Assembly: GCA_023512835.1 (NCBI GenBank)
Contig: CM042092.1
Coordinates: forward strand, 44,820,535-44,884,534
DNA length: 64,000 nucleotides
DNA from: Taxillus chinensis
Lineage: Eukaryota; Streptophyta; Magnoliopsida; Santalales; Loranthaceae
Reading direction: 5' to 3'
Shown here piece after piece: positions 9,821 to 21,589 of this stretch. A program made the translations under genes and the position numbers. Each line of letters begins with the position of its first letter. Positions within the stretch are counted from its first letter, which is position 1. The notes beneath the pieces are model-generated. The model saw only the letters and a program-made list of their open reading frames with translations, made no database searches and was not told the DNA's origin.

Positions 9821-12800
9821 GTATCACAATGTCAATGAAAACATAGTATGCGAAAGCGAAACGAGATGCCAAAGGTTTGACCAAAGTCCAAACTGGGAGC
9901 AGCCCGTGTTTGAAGCTGATGAGAATGAGATAGAAGAGACACCTGAGCTACCAAGGGAGATTATACGCCTATTGGAAAGGGAAGACCGTTTATCCGTTCC
10001 AAGTGAAGACCCAGTAGAAACAGTGAATTTGGGGACGACAGCCGAACCAAAAGAATTGAGGGTGGGGATTTTGATAGCTACTGACATCAGGAGGAAGTTA
10101 ATCGAGCTGTTAAGAAGCTACATCGACATTTTTGCATGGTCATACCAAGATATGCCTGGGTTAGACACAGATATAGTGCAACATCACATACCCGTGAAGC
10201 CAGAGTGCAAGCCAGTACAGCAGAAATTGTGAAGAATGAGGCCAGAGATGATACTAAAGATTAAAGAAGAAGTCAAAAAGCAATGGGATGCAGGTTCCTT
10301 AAGTGTCTCCCACTATCCAGAACGGGTAGCTAATGTTGTACCAGTACCAAAGAAAGGAGGCAAAGTACGCATGTGTGTCGACTATAGAGATCTGAATTGG
10401 GCCAGTCCGAAAGACAACTTCCCGCTTCCTCATATCGATACCTTAGTGGATAATACAGCAAAACATGCCCTATTCTCCTTCATGGATGGTTTCTCGGGCT
10501 ATAATCAAATTCGTATGGCCCCCGAACACAAAGAGAGGACCACATTCACGACACTTTGGGGCACCTTTTGCTATAACGTGATGCCTTTTGGCCTGAGGAA
10601 TGCAGGGGCAACCTATCAGCGAGCCATGGTGACCCTATTCCACGACATGATGCATAAAGAAGTCGAGGTATATGTGGACGACATGATAGCCAAATCTCGA
10701 AGCACTAAAGATCATATCGAAGTACTCCGCAAGCTCTTCAACAGGCTACGGAAATATCAACTGAAATTGAACCCCGAAAAGTGTACTTTCGGAGCCATGT
10801 CGGGAAAACTGTTGGGTTTCATTGTGAGCCAAAAAGGAGTGGAAATCGATCCAGATAAAGTTCAAGCTATCCAAGAGATGCCGCCACCACGGACCATCAA
10901 GGAGGTTAGAGGATTCCTAGGGCGACTGAATTATATTGCCCGATTTATTTCCCAGCTGACAGCCACATGTGAACCCATTTTCAAGACTTTACAAAAGAAC
11001 AACCCAGAAATTTGGAATGACAAATGTCAAGAAGCTTTTGACAAGATCAAACAATATCTGTCTAATCCACCCATTTTGATCCCACCAGTACCGGATAGAC
11101 CTCTGATCTTATACTTGACCGTTCAGGAGTCAGCGATGGGTTGTGTCTTGGGGCAACATGATTCTACAGGCAAGAAGGAGCAGGCCATTTATTACCTCAG
11201 CAAGAAGTTCACCATCAATGAAGAAAACTACATGCCCTTGGAGAAGACGTGCTGTGCTCTTGTATGGATAACAAGAAGATTGAGGCAATACACCCTTTAT
11301 CATACTACTTGGCTGATTTCAAGGCATGATCCGCTCAAATATCTCTTGGAAAAACCATCCATTTCTGGAAGAATCGCCAAATGGCAGTTGATCCTATCGG
11401 AGTACGATATCATCTACGTACCTCAAAAAGCCATAAAAGGAAGTGCGATAGCCGACTATCGCGAGATAGAGCGCTGGAAGACTTTGAGCCCATGACTATT
11501 GGCTTCCCAGATGAGCACATTAACATCATTTCGGCCGAAGTATCAGACATATGGACGATGTGGTTCGATGGAGCCTCTAGTCTCTTAGGTCACGGTGTTG
11601 GGGCCATCCTGATATCCCCAAAAGGCGAACATTTCCCCATGGAGGCAAAGCTAACCTTCCCTTGTACAAACAATGTGGCAGAGTATGAGGCTTGTGTGAT
11701 GGGACTTCAAGAAGCCATTCACAAAGGAATCAAAAATTACGAGTGTTCGGCGATTCGGCACTCATCATTTTTCAAGTAAGGGGTGAATGGGAGACTCGAA
11801 ACCACAAATTAATCCCATATCGGAAGCACGTTGCAGAGTTAGCCGAGCATTTCGAAGACATCACATTTGAGCATATGCCCAGGGAATGCAACCGGCTCCG
11901 ACGCGCTGGCAACTCTAGCCTCCCTCATTCGACTAGACACAAAGTTGGAAGTTCAGTCTTTCGATATCCGTATACAAGATGTTCCTGCACATTGCATGGC
12001 CATTGAAGGACATACTAAAGAAAAACCTTTGTTTGAGGACGTCAAACAATATTTGCTTAAGCAAGAATACCCAGCAGAGGCCACTGAATCTGATAAGAGA
12101 AATATCCGAAGGTCAGCGTCCAACTATTATATTGATGGCTCAATTCTGTATAAGAGAAACCACGACATGGTGCTATTGCGGTGTGTGGCAAAAGAAGAAT
12201 CAACACAAATCACGAAAGAAGTGCACGAAGGGGAATGTGGTTCACATGCAAACGGACATGCATTAACAAGACAAATCATGCGAATGGGCTACTATTGGGT
12301 CACCATGGAAAAAGATTGCATTGAATATGTGCGCAAATGCCTCAAGTGTCAAATTTATGGCGACAAGATTCAAGTACCGCCGTCCAAACTACACGTGATG
12401 GTCTCCCCGTGGCCGTTCTCACTTTGGGGCATTGACGTTATCGGACCAATATCTCCAAAAGTGTCTAATGGTCATCGTTTCATTTTGGTAGCCATTGATT
12501 ACTTCACCAAGTGGGTAGAAGCAGCATCATACGCTAATGTCACACAAGCTGTGGTACTTCGATTTATACAGAACAACATCATATGCCGATATGGTCTTCC
12601 CGAGCAGATCATAACGGACAATGCTGCCAATTTGAACAACGGATGATAGGGAGGTTGTGCGAAACATACAAAATTCAACACCGCAACTCGACCCCCTATC
12701 GCCCAAAGATGAATGGAGCAGTCGAGGCAGCCAACAAGAACATCAAGAACATTATCAGAAAGATGACCGAAACGTACAAAGATTGGCACGAGAAGCTACC

Positions 12801-13275
12801 TTACGCTTTGCATGCTTATCGTACCTCAGTGCGTACATCGACTAGGGCAACTCCATTTTTTTTGGTCTATGGCATGGAAGCAGTCCTACCGGTCGAAGTG
12901 GAGATACCTTCCCTCCGAGTACTTAAGGATACTCAGCTCGAAGAAGCAGAATGGGCCCAAAGTCGTTATGAGCAGTTGAATTTAATTGAGGGCAAGCGCT
13001 TGGCAGCAGTTTGCAGAGGACAGCTGTATCAATAGAGAATGATGAACAATTACAATAAAAAGGTGAAGCCCAGAAGCTTTCAAGAGGGTGATCTTGTCCT
13101 CAAGAAGATCTTGCCAATCCAACATGACCATCGAGAAAAGTGGACTCCCAATTATGAAGGCCCATATGTTGTGAAAAAAGCATTCTCGGGAGGCGCATTG
13201 ATCCTTGCCAAAATGGATGGAGATGAGCTTCCTAATCCAGTGAATAGTGACGCCGTCAAAAAGTTTTATGCTTAA
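9821..13275 (+). pseudogene. Ogre RT-RNase H-aRNase H-integrase, element 1
   Basis: Reverse transcriptase carries KVRMCVDYRDLN, MPFGLRNAGATYQ and the catalytic YVDD at about 10670. RNase H follows (AIYYLSKKFT, LEKTCCALVW), then a second, archaeal-type RNase H (MWFDGASS, EYEACVMG), then integrase with CLKCQIYGD zinc ligands and D,D,E residues in WGIDVIGP, ITDNAANL and NGAVEAANKN. The C-terminus ends KKFYA at 13275. Damage: CGA to TGA at 10230; one-base losses near 11462, 11735 and 12636; rearrangement near 11895; TAG at 13033 where siblings have CAG. The second RNase H is diagnostic for the Tat lineage. Confidence 0.92.
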
Positions 13276-13319
13276 CTCTCATGTCTCCCAACAAGATTCT
13301 CATTCCTATAATGAGCGGA

Positions 13320-13424
13320 CTTGGTGAAAACCCAAAAGGGCACCAAGGGTAAAATACAAAGCTCCAACATAAGACAAAAAAGAAAACAAAGGCCGACTTG
13401 GTGAAAACCCGAAAGGGCACCAAG
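13320..13424 (+). other. Duplicated hairpin with GAAA-type loop after the pol stop, element 1
   Basis: Two units at 13320-13347 and 13397-13424 each pair CTTGGTG with CACCAAG and, inside, CCC with GGG around a four-base loop. The second unit has loop GAAA; the first has AAAA. Both are followed by GGTAAAATACAAAG. The pair recurs in all three copies. Confidence 0.65.
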
Positions 13425-14080
13425 GGTAAAATACAAAGCCAACAATAAATCTTGAAGGGTGAAATTAGTTCAGTCAGAAACTGAAAGGATCAGGACCACA
13501 ACAAATAGGGTCCGTTGCAAGCAGTAGAGACAACATCATCCAAAAACAGCGACTGCAAACAGTGGAAGACTTTCTTTTTATCTCTTTAATCATGTTACAT
13601 CGTTTTCATTTCACATTTGAGTAGAACATCTTAAATCCCCAGTAAGCTCTTCAAGCTCAAAATCCCCAAACAACTTAAAGCCCCTAATTTGGAGTACTCA
13701 TATCTCCACGGGATATCACTATCCCCAGAGAAGCCGTCAAATCAATCTCCTCAATATGGCGAAGCGAATTTTAATAGACCCTTCGTGCACAACAGGGAGT
13801 TCCCCAGCAAAGACAGGACGGACTTTCCATCCAAAGAGAACATTGTTCCCCAAAAAGTTGAATGTTAGCCAACCTCTCCAACAACGGCCAAACCCTCAGT
13901 GATACATCACGTGGCATTCAATGCATACATCGCACGGCATCACATTGCATCGTATTTCACCACACGTTGAGGTTTATGCATCCCCACATACAGCACATTG
14001 CATTCCATGCATCATTGGCATACATTCAACATACTCTGTAATTGCAGGAATGTTGCTGCCTCTGGAGATCCTAGGAGCTC

Positions 14081-14085
14081 ATATT
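14081..14085. repeat. Target-site duplication ATATT, left copy (element 2 in element 1)
   Basis: ATATT precedes TGTAGGACCC and is repeated at 39154-39158 right after GATGACA. The uninterrupted site is visible in element 3 at 58926-58930 (GCTCATATTCAGC). Confidence 0.93.
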
Positions 14086-17000
14086 TGTAGGACCCTATTT
14101 TGTCCAGGTTGGACATACTAACCCCATTTGATATACCTTTCTGCCCATGCTATATACCTTATTGAACAGGTCCACAATGATCCCATACTTCCAAGGAATG
14201 GTCTACCCCAATCGGCACGAGATAGATACAATTGACACGGATGGGGGAGTTCAAAATTAATGACTTTTGCTACAAGTCCTTGAAGCGCCCCAAGACCAAC
14301 ACCAGGTGATGGAGGATTAAAATTCGAGACCAACACACTTGACCGAGCTCAAATCGGACTTAAAATGAAGAAGTTATGGCCAAAACAACTTTCGTTGGAA
14401 AAAGTCAAACTTGCCAAAAGACGGTCAATGCCCCTGGTCAAACTGCCCGCAAAAGTGATCATGCGAAACTCTTCAAAATGCCTATGTAGGCGAATACGGA
14501 TCTCCCCAAACAATTCCTGGAAGGTTACCCATTTTTGCGTTTGTGGTGGGGGTGAAAAGGTAATTAAAAAAAAAAAAAGAAAGGGGGTTGACTGTTGACC
14601 TGCCGACACTTCGACCCATTGACCCCGAAGCTCGAAGCCTCGAAGCCCTGAAGCTCGAAGCCCCAAAATCCCGAAGCTCGAAGCCTCGAAGCCCCGAAGC
14701 TCGAAGCCCCGAAGCTCGAAGCCCCGAAGCCTCGAAGCCTCGAAGCCCCGAAGCTCGAAGCCCCGAAGCCTCGAAGCCCCGTTGACCTGCTGATTTCTGA
14801 CCTTCGACCCTTCGACCCTCGAAGCCTCGCTGCCGACACTTCAACCCCCAAACTCTCGAAGCCTCGAAGCCCCACTGCCGACACTCCGACCTACGACCCT
14901 TCGACCCTTGACCCTGCGATGCCTTGACCTGCGAACCTTCGAACCTTGACCTACGACCCACGGACCCTCGAAGCCTGTCAACCTCCGACCTTCGACCCTT
15001 CAACCCATTGACCGTTGACCTTTGACCTGCCGACACTCCGACCTTCGAACCTTGACCTGCAATACCAGTAAGTTTTCGGCCCGTTGACCGTTGACCTTCG
15101 ACCTGCCGACACTTCGACCCATTGACCGTTGACTTTTGCCCCACTGAAATTCGACCCACCGAAGCTTCGACCCTGCTGACACTTCGACCCTGCCGACGCT
15201 CCGACCTGCCGACACTTCGAACCTCTGACCCTGTTTTTTTTGCCTTCGCTGATTTTTCTCGCTGACTTCCTCGCTGGCTTATTTTTCTCGCTGGCTTCAC
15301 GAGACCCGTCTTCTGCGCTGGCCACCTAACAAAGAATAATTCACTAACCTGTCAACCACATGTGCTGCTAAAATACAACTTCAAAAAGGCAATCACGAGC
15401 TCCCCTGTTTCCCGCACAAGCTGTCCACCAGACAAAATATAAAATCTACAACAAAAAAACGCTACCTTCATAATAAAGCATTAAATGCAACAATTAATGA
15501 GAATCCAGCCAAAAATTTTCTGCAGCCCTTAAGATGCAGTCTTCAACCCCTGCGCACAGAGAGTTCTGGGGGCAGGTGGATTGAAAGGAGAGAGCCTGTT
15601 TTCATTGAAGAGAGTGATCAAAAAGGGAGGAGGACCCAAAAAAAAAGGAAAAAGAGAAAGAAAAAAGAAGAGCCATCATCGTGAGAGAGATCAACCGTGA
15701 CATCAAAAAAAATCCCGCCAGCTTCATCCCTGCAAAAAAAAAAAAGAGAAAGAGACAGACAGAGGGCAACAATTCGTTAAAAAAAAAAAAGAGGAAGAGG
15801 AAACCCTCCATCATCCCAGCGCAGAAAAAGAAAAAAAGAGAGAGAGAGATCGTTGAAAAAAGAAGAGAGAGATCATTGAAGAAGAAAGAAAGGAGAGAAA
15901 CGCCCCAGCCTCATCTTCTCAGATTGAACGCCTAGTTTTTCTGCAATCAACATCGCCCCTTCATCCTCTTTCCCTCCTCTCACGCCAGCTTTTTTTCTTT
16001 TTCAGCAAACAAAAAAAACACAAAAACAATCCCAATTTCAGCCCCTTTTCCTGCGTGTTCAGCAAGCAAAAAATACAACAGACACCCATCCTTTTCCAGT
16101 CCCCTTTCTCTCACGCCCACTTCAGCCCTCCTATATCCAAATACCAAGAAAGCCTCTTCACAAGTCCCACTGCCAGATCTGTTGGTTCTAATTCGAGCAA
16201 GTGACTATCAGCGCCGGCGGGAGCTCAAACAGAAGATTGGTGTCATAAGCCCCAAAATCATTTCAGCCCTTATTTCTTCATTACATTTCAGCTTACTTAC
16301 ATTAATATTTGATGTAATTCTTAATATTTCCTTGTATTTCTTTTTTCTTTTACTTGTTGCATTGTGTTTTTTTCCTTGTATTTCCCTTTCCTTTGTATAT
16401 GTGTATGATGTAATATGTAAAGTATAGCAAGCAAAAAAAAACAAAGGAAGAAAAAGAGAGAGAGCAAAGGGAGGCATGAAGAAAAAGAAAAGAAAGAAAA
16501 GAGTGGGTCGTTTTAATTTATGGATGTCACAACCACACAAATCACTTTATATGTTATTGTGTTAATTTCAAAGTTTTATCCTTGCAAAAGAAAAAAAAAA
16601 CAAAAGAAAACGTTTTCAAAACCAAAAAAATATATTTCAAGTCAAAAAAAAGGGAAAAAGAAAGCATCTAAAAAATGCACGTTTCCATATTTAGGAGTTC
16701 CAATTTCATTTAAAACACATAAAAAACATGTTTTACCTTCCAAAAACAAAAAAAAACAAAAAACAAAAAAAATAAAAGAAAGCAAAACCAAAACAAAATG
16801 TTTTTCACAAAACATAAAAAAAAAATGTGTCTTCTAACCCAAAAAAAAAAAACAAAAAAACAAAAAAGGGAAAATAAAAAAACCAGTTTTTTAGGACTTA
16901 AATTTCCAAAAGAAAAAACCAAAAACAAACCCATAGGATCCCATTCCCCACTTCAAACAAAAACCCAAAAAAAACTTTTAGGATTCCCTTTAGAAACCTA

Positions 17001-17336
17001 GGATAAATCAATCTTAACCATAACTTCGACAAATAACTTAGTCAAATAAAAATCATAGACTTTTTAGGAAATTTAACCCAGTCACAGCAGTATAAATAAA
17101 AACCTCCTCCTCCTAAATTAGATACCAAAAGGGCGCTGTAGGGGTGCTAATCCTTCCCTACACGTAACCAACTCCCGAACCCATCTCTGATAACGCAGAC
17201 CACACACTTAAAACTACTCAAAGTAGAGGGTATCCAACTATACCCCAAAAACAGTTGGTAGCGACTCTAAAATTTCTCACCATTGGTTGAGTTTGAGCTC
17301 ACCCCAAACGGGCCCGGACGAAAACCAGTGATGACA
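14086..17336 (+). repeat. 5' LTR of Ogre element 2 (3,251 bp)
   Basis: TG...CA ends as in element 1. The repeat block is longer than in element 1, with additional TTGACC and CTTCGACC units to 15230. TATAAATA is at 17091. Long open frames on the minus strand (about 14480-15300) come from the GAAGC repeat and are not genes. Confidence 0.92.
14583..15235. repeat. TTGACC (W-box-like) and CGAAGC repeat array in LTR of element 2
   Basis: I count about 15 TTGAC cores followed by C or T on the + strand between 14588 and 15135, several in direct pairs (GTTGACCGTTGACC). They are mixed with CGAAGCC and CCGACACTTCGACC units. Confidence 0.75.
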
Positions 17337-17338
17337 GC

Positions 17339-17356
17339 TGGCGACTCTGCTGGGGA
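17339..17356 (+). other. Primer-binding site, tRNA-Arg type (Ogre element 2)
   Basis: TGGCGACTCTGCTGGGGA, identical to the sites of elements 1 and 3, two bases after the LTR end. Confidence 0.75.
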
Positions 17357-17957
17357 CTATGAACACTTTAGAGAGTTAGGTCTAGAACTAAGGATTAGGA
17401 GGTTATTTTAATTATACTGTTGTATATATTTAACTGTTGTGCTAAATTGTTTGATTGTTGCTCATATTTACTGTGATTTATTTATACGCTTTAACTACCA
17501 TGATAGTTGTGATTTACTGCTTTCCATACTTGTTGCATACATGTATAACCCTATACCCGGGTTTAGCACAATTTAGGTTAGCGAGGTTCGAAGACGGTCC
17601 CCAGTAGCGTCGATCATTATCCGCAATGGGGCCTCGGACTCCTCACTCAAGCTTGAGGTTCTTTTAAGGCACGTCCTTTTAAGATCCCCCTCCGGTAAAT
17701 CCCATGGTGCACGGAGCCCTCTATTGAGGAAGTTTGGGAACCAACGAATAAGATAGGGGTAGCAATAAAAGCCCACCAGGGGTATTGACCCACATTTTGT
17801 TTGCTCATTCCATGCCATGCTAACCTTTGTTTTGAAGGGTAGTCTTTAAGTCATCCCCTGCACATTTAACTGTCTTTACTATTGGTTTATTCTTTATCCT
17901 GACTTGTCATCCTAACCTATCATCATGCATAACATGACATTCATCATTCATATAGGC
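17357..17957 (+). other. 5' untranslated leader of Ogre element 2
   Basis: Homologous to 3851-4477 with small indels. It again ends CATATAGGC before the ATG of ORF1. No coding sequence is seen. Confidence 0.6.
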
Positions 17958-19397
17958 ATGGCAACTTTCAGTCATCTCCTAAAAGGCCTTCAGGATGAGG
18001 AGACTATCAAAGTAATGGCCCAAGCATCAGGAGACATTCAACTTCGCCTTGGAGATTTCCCGCCAGGAGAGGCCTACAAGGCATAACATGTTGTCATAGA
18101 AGATCAGCTGGACTACACTAAGGAGGTACAGACAATATGGAAGCAGTGGTCAGACGAAAGGAAAAGCATATACATACAACAATTTGGGGATTTGCTCCAT
18201 GTAATCGAGCCTGCGGCCGATACGGATATCTCTTGGGGGCAGCCATTTATTTCTGGGAACCTCGACGGCGGTGCTTCAACTTCAATGACCTAGATCTTGT
18301 TCCCACAATAGAAGAATACGAAGATTACCTGGATATCCCCGTGGAAAACAAAATGAAAATCTATCTTGCGAGCCCGGAAGGTCATGCCGAAGGGCCTTTG
18401 CTGAGATTATGGGAAAGCCAGTATGGGACTCACCGGCGGTCACAACTTACGGTGGGCGCGAATATCTCCCATGGGCAACAATGAAAGAGATAATACAAAC
18501 TGCAACAGAAACGGAGGCACACAAATTGCTTACATTAGCTATATATGGGCTAGTCATTTTCCCGAGGATACCGGCCCACATTAATGGGGCAATTGTAGAT
18601 TTGGTCCAGCAGGTGCTCAAAGGATGTGACCCTACTCCTGCTATCTTGGCTGAAACCATCCGATCTCTTACTTACCTAAGGAGTAAAGGCTCGGGACAGT
18701 TCATGGGGTGCTTACCTCTCCTATGTACTTGGTTGCAAGATCATTTCCCCCGTAGTGTTCATCGTTTCCCTGTTGTTTATCAAGTACTAGCCACAACACT
18801 ACTAGATATTCTGTCAAGCAAGTGGAGCCTACCAAAAGACTTTGAAAGCTGGAAAAAGAAGTTGGGGAACCTCACGAAGCCGACATTACCTGGACTGCTC
18901 CTTGGATGCTGGTGGTCTCCATGACATAATAGCTGCGGGGACTACAATTGGGTTCCACTTTTAGGTCCCTGGGGAGGAAGCGCATATGCACCATTGCAGG
19001 TGGGAAGACAAGTGGGGCGTCATCGGATTATTCCCGTGCTATTTGGCATGGAAGAGTGTGACTTCACTTACAAGAGAACCATGCTCACGGAAGAAGGCAA
19101 GAAGATGTATCAAGCATGGTCCACACCACACAAGATTCAACCCAACAGTGCAAAACCTGGTGTTTTCCCAAGATACGTATCTTGGAGGGCACAACACAAG
19201 CCACGACTAACTTCGAGACATGAAGACTATCCTCCAGGAGAATCAGACTTTAAGGCGGCAGATCCAGAGGCTAGAAGCATCTCTGAAGGAACTCTTCAAA
19301 GGCTGCAGTGAGGGAAAAACAGATCGCGACCATAATGAGGCAGCGGGAGGATGCGGGTGAACGACCACCCCAGAGAAAGAGGTGCCGTGCTCCTTAG
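17958..19397 (+). pseudogene. Ogre ORF1 (function unknown), element 2
   Basis: Same protein as 4478-5919. It starts ATG GCA ACT TTC and ends at TAG 19395-19397. It carries TAA at about 18084 and frameshifts near 18200, 18370 and 18885, so only blocks remain open, the longest at 18409-18924 (GKPVWDSPAVTTYGGREYLP onward). The region after 19250 encodes the coiled-coil segment in a shifted frame. No catalytic motif is visible. Confidence 0.7.
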
Positions 19398-19544
19398 GAG
19401 ATGACTGGAAGAATGCCTTGAGATCATGTAGTGATAGCTTTCATTTTACATGGCATTTCAGCCCGTGGGTAGCGCCTCCCCTCCAGGATTGCGCACTCTT
19501 ACAATCTCGGATCCCGACGCAATCAAATACCTCAACCGCAGCCA

Positions 19545-19612
19545 ATGGCGAAGAAAAGAGAGACAGACTCATGGGGTTAGAACAGTCACAACAAACCCTA
19601 CAGGGGCAAATG
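19545..19612 (+). pseudogene. Ogre gag, 5' fragment of element 2
   Basis: The gag ATG and its first codons appear just before the chromovirus insertion. The remainder resumes at 28316. Indels near 19550 shift the frame relative to the sibling copies. Confidence 0.7.
19608..19612. repeat. Target-site duplication AAATG, left copy (chromovirus in element 2)
   Basis: AAATG precedes TGTCACGCC and is repeated at 28316-28320 after CCTTACA. The empty site GGGCAAATGTCTG is present in elements 1 and 3. Confidence 0.93.
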
Positions 19613-21271
19613 TGTCACGCCCGGATTTCCAACCCGAGGAAACCGGTACGTGACTCCCTTTTACCCACACGGAGGGCAAAGGGTAGGATACAAAACAAGA
19701 ATTTAACATTTTAAACATCCACAACATTCAGAAAGTAATATTCATTAAAAGCAATCCAATCCATTTATTACAACAAAATCCTTTCCCACTGGGGTTACAT
19801 CGATTCTCATAATAAAAATAACATAAACAAATTAAATAAATAAGGTCTTCCACCTTGGGGTCCCACCTAACGCCCGTAGGTTCTGAAAAAGAAAACAACA
19901 TGGTAGGAGGGGTGCAACCACGCTCAGTAGGGATCATGTCTCCCAACCCATCCCACACTGGTATCTACATGCCTTGTGTCAGTGCTGTGTCGTGATACAA
20001 TTATCCCACCAGATATGGTTACAGCTATAACAAGCAAACACCATACATGGGCTAGTACATAAACACTCCCGGGCTTCCACCCCACCGGGTTTCAAGACGT
20101 CCGGGCTTCCACAACCCACCGGGTTCCACAAAACAGCCCCGGGCTTCCCCACCACCGGGTTCCACAAAACGCCCCGGGCTTCCACGCCACCGGGTTCCAC
20201 AAAACGGTCCCGGCTTCACACCACCGGGTGTACAAGCAAACACGCGACACATGGCCATACGGCATAACATAAACACTAAGTATGCTTAGTCACACAGAAT
20301 AACCTCGAACACTTAGCATGCATATATCCCAAGCTCACAACCCCACCCACACAGGCATTTCCACAAACACATAACATGCACGGCCTCACGGGCATAATTT
20401 CAAACACTTGAGGCATATACACATAACTATATTCACAGGGCTTTTCATAAACATATAGCATATAGATCAAACCACACCAAAATGCCTTGAAGGCCAACAT
20501 TCATATAGGAGATCACACCTAATGAATTACATATATATATATAAAGATATTAGACCCGAATCCGCCCTAGGACCCTAGGACGGAGGGGTTTAGAAGAACG
20601 AACCCCTACCTTAAAGCAGATCTTCCTTGCTCCCGCGCCAACGCCGTCCTCCCCACGCAGATGCTCCGGCAAAGACCAAGAACTCCCCTTCCCTCTCTCT
20701 CTCTAGCTCTCTCTCTCTCTCCAGCAGAAGTGCGAAAGGAACACAAGAACCCTAACCAAACTCAAGCCCTCCTTATATAGACACCATTCACATCAAAACG
20801 ACGTAGTTTTGCTAAGTAAACCCAGGATCAAAACGACGTAGTTTTGATTACACAAGCTACAACCTTTCGCATCCATACACACCAAAATATTCGAATTTCA
20901 ACTGGTCCTTTGGAGAAAGTTCCTTAGAATGCCAAAACCAAGGGACCCATGCAAAAATATGCTCGCACGCCAATTTGCACGTGAATTCCCAATTCACGTG
21001 CAACTCCATATGAACTCCAAATGCTTTCAAACTTCACCCCTAGCCTCCTTTGCATCATTTGGAAGACAATTACACTTGCCGTGAATTGGACCCATATCAC
21101 GTGCACCTCACATACATGTCCTTTGGTCTGAAACTCCGTGGTAGATAGAGGACATCATCTAAGCATCTTTCCTTTTGCACGTGAATTCATTGGAGTCCAA
21201 CTACTAGGTCAAAATCTAGAAAAACTCTACTCAGGAGGCAAAACCGACTAACTCAAGGTACGGGTCCTTCA
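19613..21271 (-). repeat. 3' LTR of the chromovirus (1,659 bp)
   Basis: On the + strand it begins TGTCACGCCC and ends GGTCCTTCA. It holds a tandem repeat (20068-20235), a TATATA tract at about 20529, a CT-rich tract (20693-20722), two near-palindromes around CGACGTAG and an inverted repeat around CACGTG (20975-21003). Confidence 0.9.
20068..20235. repeat. Tandem repeat in chromovirus LTR, unit about 33 bp
   Basis: Five to six units of the type CCGGGCTTCCAC, CCACCGGGTTCCACAAAAC. The same array is in the other LTR at 27068-27255. Short frames rich in GTRW and EPGG on the minus strand are by-products. Confidence 0.8.
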
Positions 21272-21284
21272 TCCTCTCCCCCTT
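21272..21284 (-). other. Polypurine tract of the chromovirus
   Basis: The minus strand reads AAGGGGGAGAGGA immediately before the LTR, the expected place of the plus-strand primer. Confidence 0.75.
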
Positions 21285-21589
21285 AAGACTTTTCGTCCTC
21301 GAAAAGAAATGACATCGAGGAAAACAACCACAAACTACCCTTTGCCACCCGGCAAGCCACAACACCCAAATGGGTCATACACCACACACAGACACGACAT
21401 AATAGTACCACCATAATCCATAACCACAATAATGCCGAACACATGTCCACATGGCACGAATACACATTTCAAAGCACATCACAAATAAGAACACATGTCT
21501 TTAAAAGATAGTACAAATACCCAAATCGTACACAACTAATACAAGAAAACAAAATACATCACACCCTTGGCCATCGCCACCTCCCACGC

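Larger units (their letters stand above)
13276..14085 (+). other. 3' UTR of Ogre element 1, proximal part
   Basis: Noncoding, homologous to 35375-36340 and 57982-58928 in the sibling copies. It contains a duplicated hairpin unit and runs of CATCACATTGCAT-like words. It is interrupted at ATATT (14081-14085) by element 2 and resumes at 39154. Confidence 0.8.

Noticed and set aside
14482..15300. 272-codon minus-strand open frame rich in GFEASRLR
   Set aside because: It arises from the CGAAGC repeat, which is open in several frames on both strands. No conservation as protein.
20529..20541. TATATATATATA as a promoter in the chromovirus LTR
   Set aside because: A simple AT microsatellite, also in the sister LTR. 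A TATA role on the minus strand cannot be separated from repeat sequence.
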